A stretch of 64,000 nt of DNA from the NCBI RefSeq assembly GCF_001649575.2, contig NC_051451.1, forward strand, positions 17,689,606-17,753,605, in the 5' to 3' direction. Source of the stretch: Kryptolebias marmoratus (taxonomy: Eukaryota; Chordata; Actinopteri; Cyprinodontiformes; Rivulidae). Positions 24,150 through 35,750 of this stretch are shown piece after piece (position 1 is the stretch's first letter; every line of letters starts with the position of its first letter). The position numbers and the translations under genes were made by a program. The notes under the pieces were generated by a model, which saw only the letters and a program-made list of their open reading frames with translations, was not told where the DNA came from and ran no database searches.

Positions 24150-26088
24150 TAGTTTTTGTTCCGAGCGAAAGATGTCGAGGGTGAGAGCTGGAAGGAGAGG
24201 AAAGGATGCGGAGATGAACTGCTAAACTTGGCGGTCTGAACAGAAATATAATTTTCATGAGGCATCTGCTGTGAAGGGTGGGAGCTCAAGGATACAATCA
24301 AACAGCTTTTAACTCAAGGTCTCAGGCTGATTCTGAATGTGACAGGAGGTCATAAATCAGCACCCATCGCAGCCTTTTTTGGTGAATGTTTGTTCCTATT
24401 GATGAATGTGTGTCTGTGTTTAGGTGAAGCGTGTCTGCTCTGTGTGCATTTCTGACTCTTTGTCAGGGTATTTGCGAAGCACTTTGATGTTCCTCCAAGT
24501 GCTGCATGATCTCAGAGAGGCTTAATGATAAGAATTTGATGTAGTTACAGAGATAATGAAGTTTACATAACACACAAACACACACAGACACACACACACG
24601 GCAGCAATAGAAAATACTTTAATGCTTTTGAGTTTGTGTGTGCAAGATGTGGATTCTTATCACTGGACATCTAGTTTGCTCTGTTGAGTTTTGGTTTGGA
24701 TAGCTTAAATTGCACATAGAAATATTTTCTTGTACTCAAAAAAGGCCGAATAAGAGTGAAAAATGTGCCTGGAAGACAAAAAGGACCCCAGAGTACTTTC
24801 ATAGGCCTATCTGCCTTCCAGAAATCGCATAACTAAAGCTCAAAATTAAACTGCCTGACATAAAGAGGAAAGAAAAGGCTTACAAAGACAGTAAAGATAT
24901 ATTTTGTGAACCTTGATCTATATGTAGTAAAAATTCCTGAGGTATCTGTTGTGAACCCGATTATGTGAACTGGAGTCAAGGATAACTGCACATTTGTTCT
25001 TCTAACCAATAAATCTTCTCTGCAAAATTGACATTCAATAAGAGATGATTGAACGATCACTGGAATCATTTAGAATCACCAGATCCCCCCCCCTCCTTTT
25101 ACCCTACATATAAACTGACCTTACAGTAACGTCAATATATTTGTTTACTCTCTGAAGATTGTGTAAGAGTTGGGCTAGGAGCAACGGTGTTTGTGTCAAA
25201 AGAACCTAAGCAGAGCTGCCGCCGTCAAACCTGACAGCGTCTGTCAGACGTGCTGATGAGCAGGGACAGCTGAGAAATGTGGTATCACTGAAACATTGAA
25301 ATTCTGTCACAAGCAGCCCGCTTCTGCTGTTGATCATATTTTTCACAGTCAGGATATTCTGTCGCTGATGCTCACAACACAACTACAAGAGTTTATTTCG
25401 AGAGTTTATATAGATGTTGCATCGCGCTCCACTGTGACAGGCAGGTCCTAAAAAAATACATTCAAAAAAAGGAGACGGAGAAAGTGAAAATCAGCTGCTC
25501 CCTGACTGAACTTTTAATGTAAAATCTATTATTGAGGCTCAACCAGCAGCAAATGATGAACACTGAAGGGGGAAAAAAAAGTCTTAAGCTCCACTTCTCT
25601 ATCCTTCCTCTTTTCCCTGGGTTGCATGCGTCTCCCTTTTGTCTTGACTCTGTTGTCTTGTTTCTAATAAGACAGCCAGCCAACCAGTCAGCCAGGCAGC
25701 AAGGCTTGGGTAGCTCTGTTCTTTGTCTTGGATGGAAAAAAAGGCCCTGCCAGTGACGGAGAGGCCTGCGCGTCTGGTGGACTTGTGAAATAAAGCTGTC
25801 TTGTGACAGCAGCCTTCAAAGAGAAACGGCACATCACATCCCCCCAGATAACAGCAGGGCACTGCTAAAAGTGCTGATGGGATATGTGAAGTGTGTGTGT
25901 GTGGAAGAGAGAGCAAACAGAGTGCTGCTTTTGTTTTTTAGATTACACTAATGGACTTGGCACAGAACAAATCCTTAAAGAGGTTATGCCTCATGGACTG
26001 CTGGATATGTATAAGGGGGGGAAAAAATATTGTAATTACCTTAAATGGACAAGTGAGCTCTCCAGGGTTTACTCAGCCTTTTGCCCAA

Positions 26089-26180
26089 TGACTGACTGAC
26101 TGACTGACTGACTGACAGGATGGCTGAATGAATGAATGAATGAATGAATGAATGAATGAATGAATGAATGAATGAATGAG
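26089..26180. repeat. compound microsatellite (TGAC)n then (GAAT)n
   Basis: About seven TGAC units (26089-26116) are followed after nine bases by about fourteen GAAT units (26125-26180). Both tracts are uninterrupted, so the locus is likely polymorphic. Confidence 0.95.
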
Positions 26181-27555
26181 CCCTGTAATTGGTGCAGTTG
26201 TAATTACTGTTGTGATAACTATTAAATTGCACATTTTTATGCATGAAACTAGTTTTTTTCTGTTCCTGCTGGGGGGAAAATTATATATTTTTTATCTTTT
26301 ATCACAAGGCTGCAAACCTAATTATTTTGGATTTTAAAGTCAATTTTATCTAGTTAGTTGTATGAACTCATTAACAGTCCCAATCAATCAAATCATAATA
26401 CAACTGAATTTTCGGACTGAATTGTTTTATAATTGGACTGAATGTAACTGTAAATTAGGGATGGGGATTATAGGCAAGAAAAAAAACCCTTTCATTTGTA
26501 ATCGTTAATTTTTTATACAAATTGTCTTTGGTTATTTGTTACTGTGAATTAAATTTTACTCCCCACAAGTCCTGCAGCTGAAAACCTAATAAAACAGAGA
26601 CTTCAGGTACAGAGTCTTGTGCTGCCACTAATTCTAATAGTTGAGGATGTTCATATTTCTTAATTTTCTTAGTTTTCATTGGTCCAATGATTCACCATGG
26701 AAGGGAATGCGCGTATACTGACAGTAAAGCTGAGCTCACCTGCGACCATAGTTTCTACTTTAGATCCTTTCAAAATAAACTATAATGGCAAAAACAAACT
26801 CTTCGACTTAATTGTTTTCCCTTTTTTTCAGGGAGAGTTGTGGGCAACAAGTGTTGTGTTGGAATAAGCGAATAAGTACCATTAGAAAACCACGTTCCAC
26901 TCCAACAAAAACACCCTAAAAAAAAAAAAAACCACGGTGGTCAAAGTGAGATTAATTCTTGAAACTTCCGTAATTTATCAAGATCTTTATTATCCAAAAA
27001 CCCCTGCCCGTATTATTTGATTAGTATTTCTGTAGAACTCCCTGAAATGACCTTAGTAACATGCACACAAATACTGTCCTGCAAGAATTACACATGGTTT
27101 AGATGCTCAAAAACTGTTTGTAGTTATTAATTATTAATGTTGTCAAATTCTTCAAAATGTTGTTACAGTGTTAAAAGTCAGAAAAAACTTGTTGAGTCTG
27201 GATGCTGACAAACTCAGAAACATATGTTCACTTTTTATCTAACCTCACCTTTTTTTCCTGTTTTTGCAGCACATTCTTAGTGCAGAATAGAAATGTGATG
27301 GCTTATGTAAAGTTGCACACACATGCCTACATGTGCCGCCTTAGTTGGAGTGTGGAGGTAAATACACGTGATCCCTGTCGCTCTATAAATGTTTGCATGC
27401 TTGTGTGTAGGTGGGTGTATTTCTGCTGCCTCTGTGTGGATGTGTTCGAGTTGGTCTCAGCTGCACACCCTCTGGAGAGGGCAGAGGGATCAGGCTGTCG
27501 GAGCGCCGTCACTCTCAGCTGAACTGTCCCTGTTTGTGTCACTCCACTCGGGCAG

Positions 27556-27663
27556 GGAAGTGAAAATGAAGACGAGGAGCCAGGGGAGAGGGAGGAGTGG
27601 AATGGAGGGGAGGTGGAGGAGGTGAAATGGAGAGGGTTGAAAAGCCCGACAGAAGATGGAGAG
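27556..27663 (+). other. candidate cassette exon in ank3 intron, acidic, phase 0 at both ends
   Basis: The segment is bracketed by an acceptor-like CACTCGGGCAG and a donor-like GAG|GTGAGA. Its 108 bases are open for exactly 36 codons, starting GSENEDEEPGEREEW and ending in KSPTEDGE. Phase 0 at both edges would let it insert between an ank3 first exon and exon 2 without a frameshift. Against it, the DNA is purine-rich and therefore biased to open frames, the acceptor's pyrimidine tract is only moderate, and I know no such ankyrin exon. It has no ATG and so could not be a first exon in this frame. Confidence 0.2.
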
Positions 27664-27855
27664 GTGAGAGTGAGGTGTGAGCTGGACGGTGACAGAGGAG
27701 CGGGAAAGATAGTGGATAGGGATATATGACAGAGCAGTGTTTCTGACACTCACTGAGTCATTTTGGACTTCTCCGTTTACATCTAAAACTTTTGTAGAGG
27801 AGTTTTATGAGTTTGCTCTCTTCTGTAGCATGGCAGCTGCAGTGTGACTGACAGG

Positions 27856-28078
27856 AAGACTCTGCAGCTTGTGGTGAGAACGGCAGAGAGAGTCATCTGG
27901 GTCTTACTCACCTCCTTAGAGTCCATATGAAGAAATTCAGGGGAGAGTTATGAGAGATCCCTTTCACCCTCCCCATAAGAAGTTTAACCTCCTCCCATCT
28001 AGAAGATGATACTGATCCATGTGCAACAGGTTCATTCATGAGATGAGGCTGCTAAATCTCCAGTAACACTCAACACAC
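27856..28078 (+). mobile_element. non-LTR retrotransposon (LINE) remnant, end of reverse-transcriptase ORF
   Basis: Translation in shifting frames shows the characteristic C-terminal end of a fish LINE polymerase ORF: an LQLVVRTAERVI-like segment, then DPFHPPHKKFNLLPSRR, and a NRFIHEMRLLN-like end where family members usually read close to RxNSFFPxAVRLLN. Stops and at least one frameshift interrupt it, and nothing upstream continues the ORF, so it is a dead, 5'-truncated piece. It is in the sense orientation relative to ank3. I recognise the motif series from memory and cannot place it in a clade. Confidence 0.7.
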
Positions 28079-31000
28079 CACTGGACAAGAAAAAATGTAG
28101 CTTTGTGTCATTAAAAATTGAAATATATATGAAAGGGCAAAATAAATAACTTTATCTGTATCTCTTTTTTGGCACTGGAACTCACAGAAGCTGGTTCTCA
28201 CATTTTTATAAGCTTTCTGAAACTCTAACATTAGCGTTGTTCATATAGTCCTTTTGAAAGCCTAATCTCTTGTTGTCTCAGTGGTAATCTCCACTAACTA
28301 TAACAAACCAAACCAGTTCATAAAAACCGGCTCTATGCTGCTTGAATAATACTTGCCTTTTTGAGGTGTTTTGGTTCACAAGTTGCAAAAACTTGCAAAA
28401 ATTAGGCATGCGAGTCAGACACATTTTAGTTGGAATTTATGTGCAAACTGGCACAAGATGGAGAACAAAGACAGAATATGTATGGACAGCTCTAACAAGC
28501 TCCTGTATCAGACCTGATCCACAAAATATCCTTACTTGAACTCATCACTTTTTACTTTCTTTTCATCTGTTTCCCTACTACAAATGCAGGCAATTTAGAG
28601 AAATGGTTTTTTTCCCCCTTTGAATCAATAGCACTGAGAGGACAGTGCAATTTAAAGAAGAGTTTTTGTTCATGTAAGCAGTGACTGCAGCCAGAGTTGT
28701 GCTGTAATCTCTTCTCGGAATATTTCTAATTAAACCTTTGTGAAAATGCTTCTGTAATTAAAAAATAGAGTTGTTAAATCACTATATAGGTTTGAATGTA
28801 AAATGGCTGCTTGGTGACCCAGAATGCAGCTGCTTTGAGCTGTCAGTGTAAAAATGTGAGCTCGGATATCCACTTGACTGGTATTTTCCTCTGCTGGCAG
28901 TCACCAGTGCCTGAACCAAAGAGCCTTTTCCGTTCCCCACTGCTCCGTCCGGAAGGCTTTTTCTTTTTTCTTTCTTCTTCTCTTTTACATCTCACTCAGT
29001 TGTTTCCCCCTCTTTACCTAACTCCGTTGTTTTTTGGAATGATATAAGAAAATAGGATTAAAAAAAGGAAACAAAACACAGAGTTTACACTATCAGATTG
29101 TCAGATTTAGGAACCTTTATATCGAGTTTCGGATCTTGAAGCCTCTCCTGGTACAATGTTGCTATGGCAACTGTTGAACACAGCAGAACAGGATAACAAG
29201 AGCTTTTGTTCTGTATCAAAAGCAATACCCGAGATTTGTGTTCACTGTGTTTGCCGACCCTGTTGTGACCGCAGCGTTTTCTCACATTCTTTATCAGTTA
29301 TTTAACCCGTGGATTTTTTATTATAGCTGACAAAGACACTGTATGCAAACAGACTCGAATCACTGAGTTATTTCTAGCCGGTGCTTGAAAGGGCTAAGCC
29401 TTTGGTTCTTATTAGTTCTTTAGGAAAAACAGCAACAGAGAAAGTGACGGGCAAAAACAATGATCCCACTATTCCCACACTAATTCCCACAGAGAAGAAA
29501 TCCTGGAATGTGATGTAAATTCCTGTTTGTCATGTTTGATTTGCACACTGACTGTATTTATTCACTCCAAACATGCATAGCGAGCATTGTGGGTGCAAAC
29601 AGACCAGATTTCAGTTTCAGAATTTATAGCCTTGGCCCTTTCTATGACCTCACTCGGACCAGTGACATTTACAACACTATTTACACGTCAGAGAAGAAAA
29701 AAAGGGGAAACTGAGGGCTGCATCCGTCACCATTCCTTATGCTCTCAGGTGTTCTTTATTTAAGTCAGATGATGCATTCTGGGATCAGGGTTGCATCCAG
29801 TGGAGCTGTGCCAGATGGCTCACTGTTGCTTCCTCTATGGGATGAGGAATAAAAGCTTTATAGTGACAAAAAAGAAAAAGAAAATGAAGTGTAATTCTGG
29901 TGTGTGTCAAGGCCCTTCTTCTGGCTTCCTGCTTAAAGAGACATTAAACAGCAGGATACAGCTTTTCGTAAAAATTTAAAATGTCTGCCAGAAAATAAAA
30001 GCACCAGAAAACCAGAGGAGAAAGACATGCTGAAAACCAGCTAAGATAGGCAGTTTCTGTCACTGACATTCTGTTTGTATTCATCATGGTTTACATACCA
30101 TTCTGACCTCTTTAGATCAAGACATCATTGTATTTTTTGATGTCTGTGAAATATGTATTCACAGTGAAATGTGTCCATGCAGCATAAAAGTTAAAAAGAC
30201 ATGACCAGGATGGATTGTGGCAGAGAAAATGCAATCTTTTTTCCTGGAGATGATGGGTTAACAATCTGCATCCTTTCTGTGCTTAAACAATACAATTTTT
30301 TGTTTGTTTGAGGTAAATTAATGATGCAGTTTCTTTGTTTCACTGATTTAAATGGTTCTGTCCCACAAGTGGCTGCAAAGGCAAGTGCACTCCGACTTAT
30401 AGACGACAACATGTTCTTGATGCAAAAGTGTGAAATCCCAAAACTTTTAGAGAAATGGGATTTTCATACGACTTTTTGTTTTGTTTGGAAAAGCCTCAGT
30501 GTCGCATTTCCAGTTTTATCTGTTATCCAGGCGCACCCCAAGGTAGTCCTCCACCTCCTTCATTTTTCTCAGGATGAGAATTATGTCCAGTTTATCACTA
30601 AATTTCGCAATTGCCTCAGTATCCATAAAACAGGTAACTTCCTCAGACAAGCAACCCTCCTGTCTCATAAACTGAGGTCTGAGCCACAGTTTACAAGACA
30701 GAAGAGGTCAGAATAAAAGCAGCTGGGTGCCTTTTCATTCCTGGACTTTCTCACATAACACTGTAGATTAAATAGGGTATAAACAATGCAAATATCAAAG
30801 CAATCAAACAACTGGACGGAAAATGTCTGTATCTTTAACTTTAAGCTCAGGGTGATCTGAAAATTGCTTTAAATCCTATACGGTGTTCATATTTTACTGG
30901 CATGAGGCAGAAACAGGTTTAAAGCTGTGGACAGCATGTGGAAGAAATCAAAACAAGTTCCTTCCTGCTGACTCAGACTAAGGTTAATAATGTGGAATCC

Positions 31001-32011
31001 TTCATAATATTTGACATTATATAGAAATAAAATATTTGTGTAAAAATGTATAATCTGAAGAAATGATAAAAATAATTCCCTAAGGGCTTGGTTATTTAGG
31101 GAGAGACGCACATCTTGCAATCCTTGGGAATGGGTAGAATAAAAACATACAGATCCTGAATTAATTCCTGTATAGAATATATTTTTATTGACATTGCCTA
31201 AACTTTAGAGATACATTTTGTTCTCTGAGTATTTTATAAACAGGGGGGAACTATCACATGCACTAATGATTTGTGGGCTTTCAAAGATGGAAACTTTGTT
31301 TACAATAGTCTTCTGAAGAAATGTTGTCAGCAATGAATTGTATACAGGATGAGGCAGTTTGTGTGTCGAGATACATTTGTTGTTGTTTTTTCCAGTATCA
31401 GAGAGCAGTAAAATAATAATTACAGTGAGGCAAAAAGATTGACTTGAGAGGTTTTTATTTTTCTAAAAGCAAAAGCCATTTTTCCGAAGTTATCATCGAA
31501 AACTTGTAATGCTGTGAAAAAGAAAAGAAAAGAAAATTTCTTTAATGATATTTATTATTTATAAACACTGGAAAAGAACTGCCACTGGCATTCTTGTGTT
31601 TGAATCATTTTTCCATTTTAAAATGATTTTATTCAGTCAGCAAAGGTTACACAGCATTTTCTTTTCCTTTTGCCTTAGTGGTATTCCCTCCTGTGTGTGA
31701 TTTCCTTTTTTTTAAGGAGAACCTTATCAAGGGGCTCTTGAAACAAGCACAGAGAGGAATGTGGAGGTGGACAGGCGCATGCACCTTGTTGAATGCTCCT
31801 CTTTTCAGATTTCAGCTCTGGGTTGACAGCAGCATAATGTGAGCCCCAAGGCAACATCACCTGAGCCACATGAGTTATAATAGCATTGGGAAAATGTTTT
31901 CTAAGGAATGAGTAGGCACTGAGAAGGTGGGTGAAGATAAAAAGATAAGTGGCTGGAGAGAACTGCGAAGAAAACACATGTGAATTCAGTTTAGACTAGG
32001 ACACTGATAAA
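28079..32011. other. ank3 intron, middle part
   Basis: Intronic, mostly AT-rich and unique-looking. It contains the best X-box in the window (29158-29171), short A-runs and no recognisable exon. The 131-codon frame at 30321-30716 shows no domain and is at the length expected by chance. Confidence 0.6.
29158..29171. promoter_or_regulatory. consensus RFX X-box in ank3 intron
   Basis: GTTGCTATGGCAAC is a full match to the GTTGCYATGGCAAC X-box consensus, with only the central base breaking the palindrome. A long exact motif like this is rarely met by chance in 64 kb. It lies 7.7 kb downstream of exon A and 21.5 kb upstream of exon B. Confidence 0.6.
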
Positions 32012-32118
32012 TTTAACCCTCCTGAAGCCCTTAAAGGAGAGACAGAGAAACAAAGAGAGGTAGGGATACCCTTGTAATCTTGGGTCAATTTGACCCGAAG
32101 GCCATGGGAGAGTTAAAA
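32012..32118. mobile_element. short palindromic MITE-like element
   Basis: The ends form imperfect inverted repeats: TTTAACCCTCCTG on the left and, read on the other strand, TTTTAACTCTCCC on the right. Near the right end is the perfect palindrome GGGTCAATTTGACCC (32082-32096). I recall this combination, TTAACCCTCC plus GGGTCAAATTGACCC, as a very common small repeat of teleost genomes. It is about 107 bases long and noncoding, and no transposase is present. Confidence 0.65.
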
Positions 32119-35100
32119 CTGTTTGCGAGAAAGTGCAAGGAGCTAAAATAGTCCCCTTCAGGGACTCATGAGAGCCCCTGGAGTTTCATTGACAGTCACA
32201 GAGAAGCTATCTTTGTCATAATATTACATAACTAGAAAAAAAAAACCTCTCTGTTCTCCAGACAAACTGACATTTGTCAGATTTCAGTGCAAGACAGAAA
32301 AGCCTTACCTTGTTTATGCTCCAACTCATCTGCTCTCCTTTCTTCCTATAGCTGCAGAGCGGAGGAGCCAGGCAGATGGGATTTGCTTGATATTGATATC
32401 TCAATTTCTGTTGAAGACAGGCTAATGTGGTTTTGATTTGATTATGCTCACTGCTCCTGGGGGAAGAGGTAAAAGTGTCTGTCTGCTTTCTTTTCATCTG
32501 TTTCTTTATTTGCATTTAGGTCTTTCTGACTTTGCCACTTTTTTTTGCTGTTACCACAAGCAAAGTTAGGTGATTAATGGCCAGACATTCTTAGTGTTTA
32601 TGAGTGAACCTTTAGCAGAAACAGTTCATTTTTCTAATACACCACACCTTTCCATCATCAAGGGCTATACTGACAGTACTGACTGGTAAAATATAATTTG
32701 TTTTATAAGTTTATTTATACTGTGTAGAGGTATTTGAATAATGATGCATTGTTTATATGCTTTGCCTAGTATTGTTAGAGCTGTGTGGATGTACTCATTG
32801 TGACATCGCATTGCATGTAAAGGGTAAAAAAGCTTTAGAAAACAAGTTTTATATGACATGCACTCCTCATATCGTTAATAAAAAAGATGCAAAGATTTAA
32901 ATTGGAGTATGTTTCTCATAACAACAGACCTGTAAAAAGTCATTCTTGACACATGTTGAGGTTGAAAGTCATATAGGAATGGTTGAAATGTTTATTTTTC
33001 TGGCATTTTCTGTTCTGCTTTTCACTGTCAGAATGCAATGATTGTTTCAAACAGAGTGTTAAATGATGTTTTCTTAAGTGAAATTTAATTATTACCCCTT
33101 TGAGAAATGTCTTGTTGTCTCATAAATTACTGATCTATATATGTACTGTAACTGAAGGTGTTATTGGGTTGCATAAGTTGAAGAAGGATTGTTGTAGTTT
33201 AGATGCTGTGATGCAAGCAAAACACACAAGTCTTACACACACCTGTGAGTCCGAACTGTTTTGTGTGCATGCTTTGTGTCGCCTGGAATGCCCCAGTTGT
33301 TGCTGTGAACTGGTATGACTTGTATTTATTTTTTTATTTTTTTCCCGAAGATTCACAGAGTTGCTTCTGTCCCGGGGACAGTGACAGCAAACATGCAATG
33401 CGACAACCTCCAGCTGTGAGGGTGTGAGTTGCTGCTGGGACGCCCTTTGGATCTGTGCATCTGGTCTCATTAGCAAATCACACAGTGCCAGTTAACTCAA
33501 TGCAATCGTTAGGAGGAAACTTTGTTTTTTAAAGAGTCACATTGACAATAAGTGATTCAAACGCACAATTTAAACTGAAAAATAATCATAGTTTGCATGT
33601 TTATTATATCAAATATATTAATGCTTTACGAAAAAAGAATTAAACAAAGAAAGTCTTTCACTCCTCTGCTGAGATATCGGCATGTTGCTGACTTAAGGTC
33701 TTTACTTATTGACCTTTCGCTTCTTTATAGAAATATTCTGCCATACATTAAAAAAACTGCTGTGTTTGGCTGCTATTTCCAATAAAAATATGTTGTAGCA
33801 TACTCAAAAAGTGTTTTGATGTTGTAAACTGTGTCAGCAAACTGACACTTATAAGAATACAGCTAATGTCAACTCTGAATTGGAAAATTCAGCATGTGGA
33901 ATAAATAGTTTCTTCTTGTTTGAAGCAATAACGTTTAGTTTGGTTCTGCCAGCACAAACACTGACCTATAACCTGGAAAATTTTCTTTTAGTCCAGAACA
34001 TTTAGGTTTAAAGGTCCAAGACATTTTATATTCTTTTGCCTCAAGAATTAGTTATGAAACGCTGGCTTTTATGGATTTATTTTAAATTTTTTATTTGACT
34101 TTAAAGAGGTGTTTTAAGGACAGCTTCTGTTTATCGAGATGTTTCCCTGGTATGTCTTAGACACACTGAATTCTCTTTGTTAATTCAATAAATACAGTTT
34201 GCAAAAGGCTGGTTTTTATAAATTCTTTTGAAAATACAGCATATCTGTATTTTTAATCCAACATGTTGGTGTGATTATGTTCTCAAACTGATCTTGACTT
34301 TAAACAGTCATTACCTGCAGAGGATATGAGCTGGCTGCGTCTCTCGATGATTTTTATGTGACTAAAATGAGTAGGTAGAAAACCGGGGAAGGGAGGTTGA
34401 ATGTGAGCAATGTGACGAGATGCAGCAGAGCAACAACAGGCCGAGAGGATGTGAGAATGATGTGATGGTGTTGAGGAGGAAGCTGAGGGAGCAGGAAGGA
34501 CAGAAGAAAGCTCAGTGTTCACCCACTTGTGTCATGAATAAATCACTGCCGCGATCTTCTAGCCCAGCACAGACCGGTGTGCTTTCATAGTTATAGCTCA
34601 TCCCAGATGGCCTAGTTTACCCACAGTGAATAAGCCAAGTCATAATTTACCAGATGGGGGCTTTTTCTGATTGCTTCATTCATCATGAATTACCCAGTGC
34701 AACCAAAGTATGCAGGGGACACCAGTCTAACAATGAGGGCATCCCTGCTACAGAATCCCATCTGCACAACAAACAGAACAATAACAGAACATGAGGAACA
34801 CACACATATCAGGGAAGCCAAATAGTGACTCGAATTTTGTGTGGAGACTTTGACAGAACAAGTATCTGAACCCCTTAACATTAAACAACCAAAGAACTTT
34901 CTAAAACTCACTGACATTACAGGCTCAGAGGAGGACGTTATGTAAAACGTGAGTGGGTAGACAAAAATCACTGCCAAAAACAAAAAGGAAAAAAAAAAAG
35001 AAGACTGAGTCAAAATTACTAAATGATAAACTCTTGTCAGCTCAGTAAAGCGTTACGCATATGGTGATTGAGTTAAAAGGGAACAAAAAGAAACCATTTT

Positions 35101-35653
35101 CTCCCTTCGTGTGATTAAACAATGGAGACATCCTCCTCACTGTTCAAGACAGAGAGTTCCTGAGCCGTTCAAGAAAGACCTGTGTTCAGCTATGGCAGTG
35201 ACTGATAATGTTATTCACCAGAGCTCTTTCCATCTTTGTGTGTATCTATGTGTTTTAGTGCTAATTACATACATAAAATAACAAAAAAGACCTTAGATTC
35301 TAGTTATTAACACCATCCTAGATATATGCAGGTGAAAACGTAATGTCAACATGTAATATGGGGAAAAGATTCCTTTTATTTGTATCTTTGTTGCTGCTGG
35401 ATGTCCTCTATACTCCCTGTTTTCAGCTTCTTGTATTCCACCTGTGCTCTGTTAGTAATCAGCACATGTGTTGTCATTCAACAATCTCCTCTCCCACTAC
35501 ATGAACTCTCTAGATTTTCTTTGTCTTTGTCCGATTTTCTGTTAACCTATATTCTACTCCCTCTCCGCCTTTGTGACAGCGTCACATAAATCTCATTCCC
35601 ACCTGTTGAACTATTTCCAATGAGTGGACCTTCTTCAGCCACTAAGATCTAAA
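32119..35653. other. ank3 intron, no feature beyond unique AT-rich DNA
   Basis: I see no exon or clear repeat. A GC-richer patch at about 33230-33450 has overlapping short open frames on both strands and contains GTCCCGGGGAC, a short perfect palindrome. Its role is unknown. Confidence 0.5.
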
Positions 35654-35750
35654 CTAGTGATGGGAATTTCAGCTCTTTTCTGTAATCCAGATCATTTGGA
35701 TCTGCTCACCAAATTATCCAGGTCTCGAAAAAGAGCTCAAATCAGTTAGA
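35654..35750 (+). mobile_element. degraded hAT-like repeat fragment
   Basis: The segment starts CTAGTGATGGGAATTTCAGCTCTTTT and later has TCTGCTCACCAAATT and GAAAAAGAGCTC. I recall repeats of the form TAGTGATGGGAATTCCGGCTCTTTT with repeated AAGAGC modules as probable hAT-type non-autonomous elements in fish. The inner modules are heavily diverged and I cannot identify the far end, so the boundary is approximate. Confidence 0.35.

Larger units (their letters stand above)
21509..27555. other. ank3 intron after exon A, first part
   Basis: This is intron of the exon A transcript. It holds short GT/AC runs (about 22098, 24566-24599), an X-box at 24136-24149 and a compound tetranucleotide microsatellite at 26089-26180. 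No exon is recognised. The open frames near 21666-22143 and 22856-23311 overlap on both strands and have no domain. Confidence 0.6.

Noticed and set aside
27327..27749. 140-codon antisense frame in the ank3 intron
   Set aside because: Serine/proline/leucine-rich reading of purine-rich DNA. No domain.
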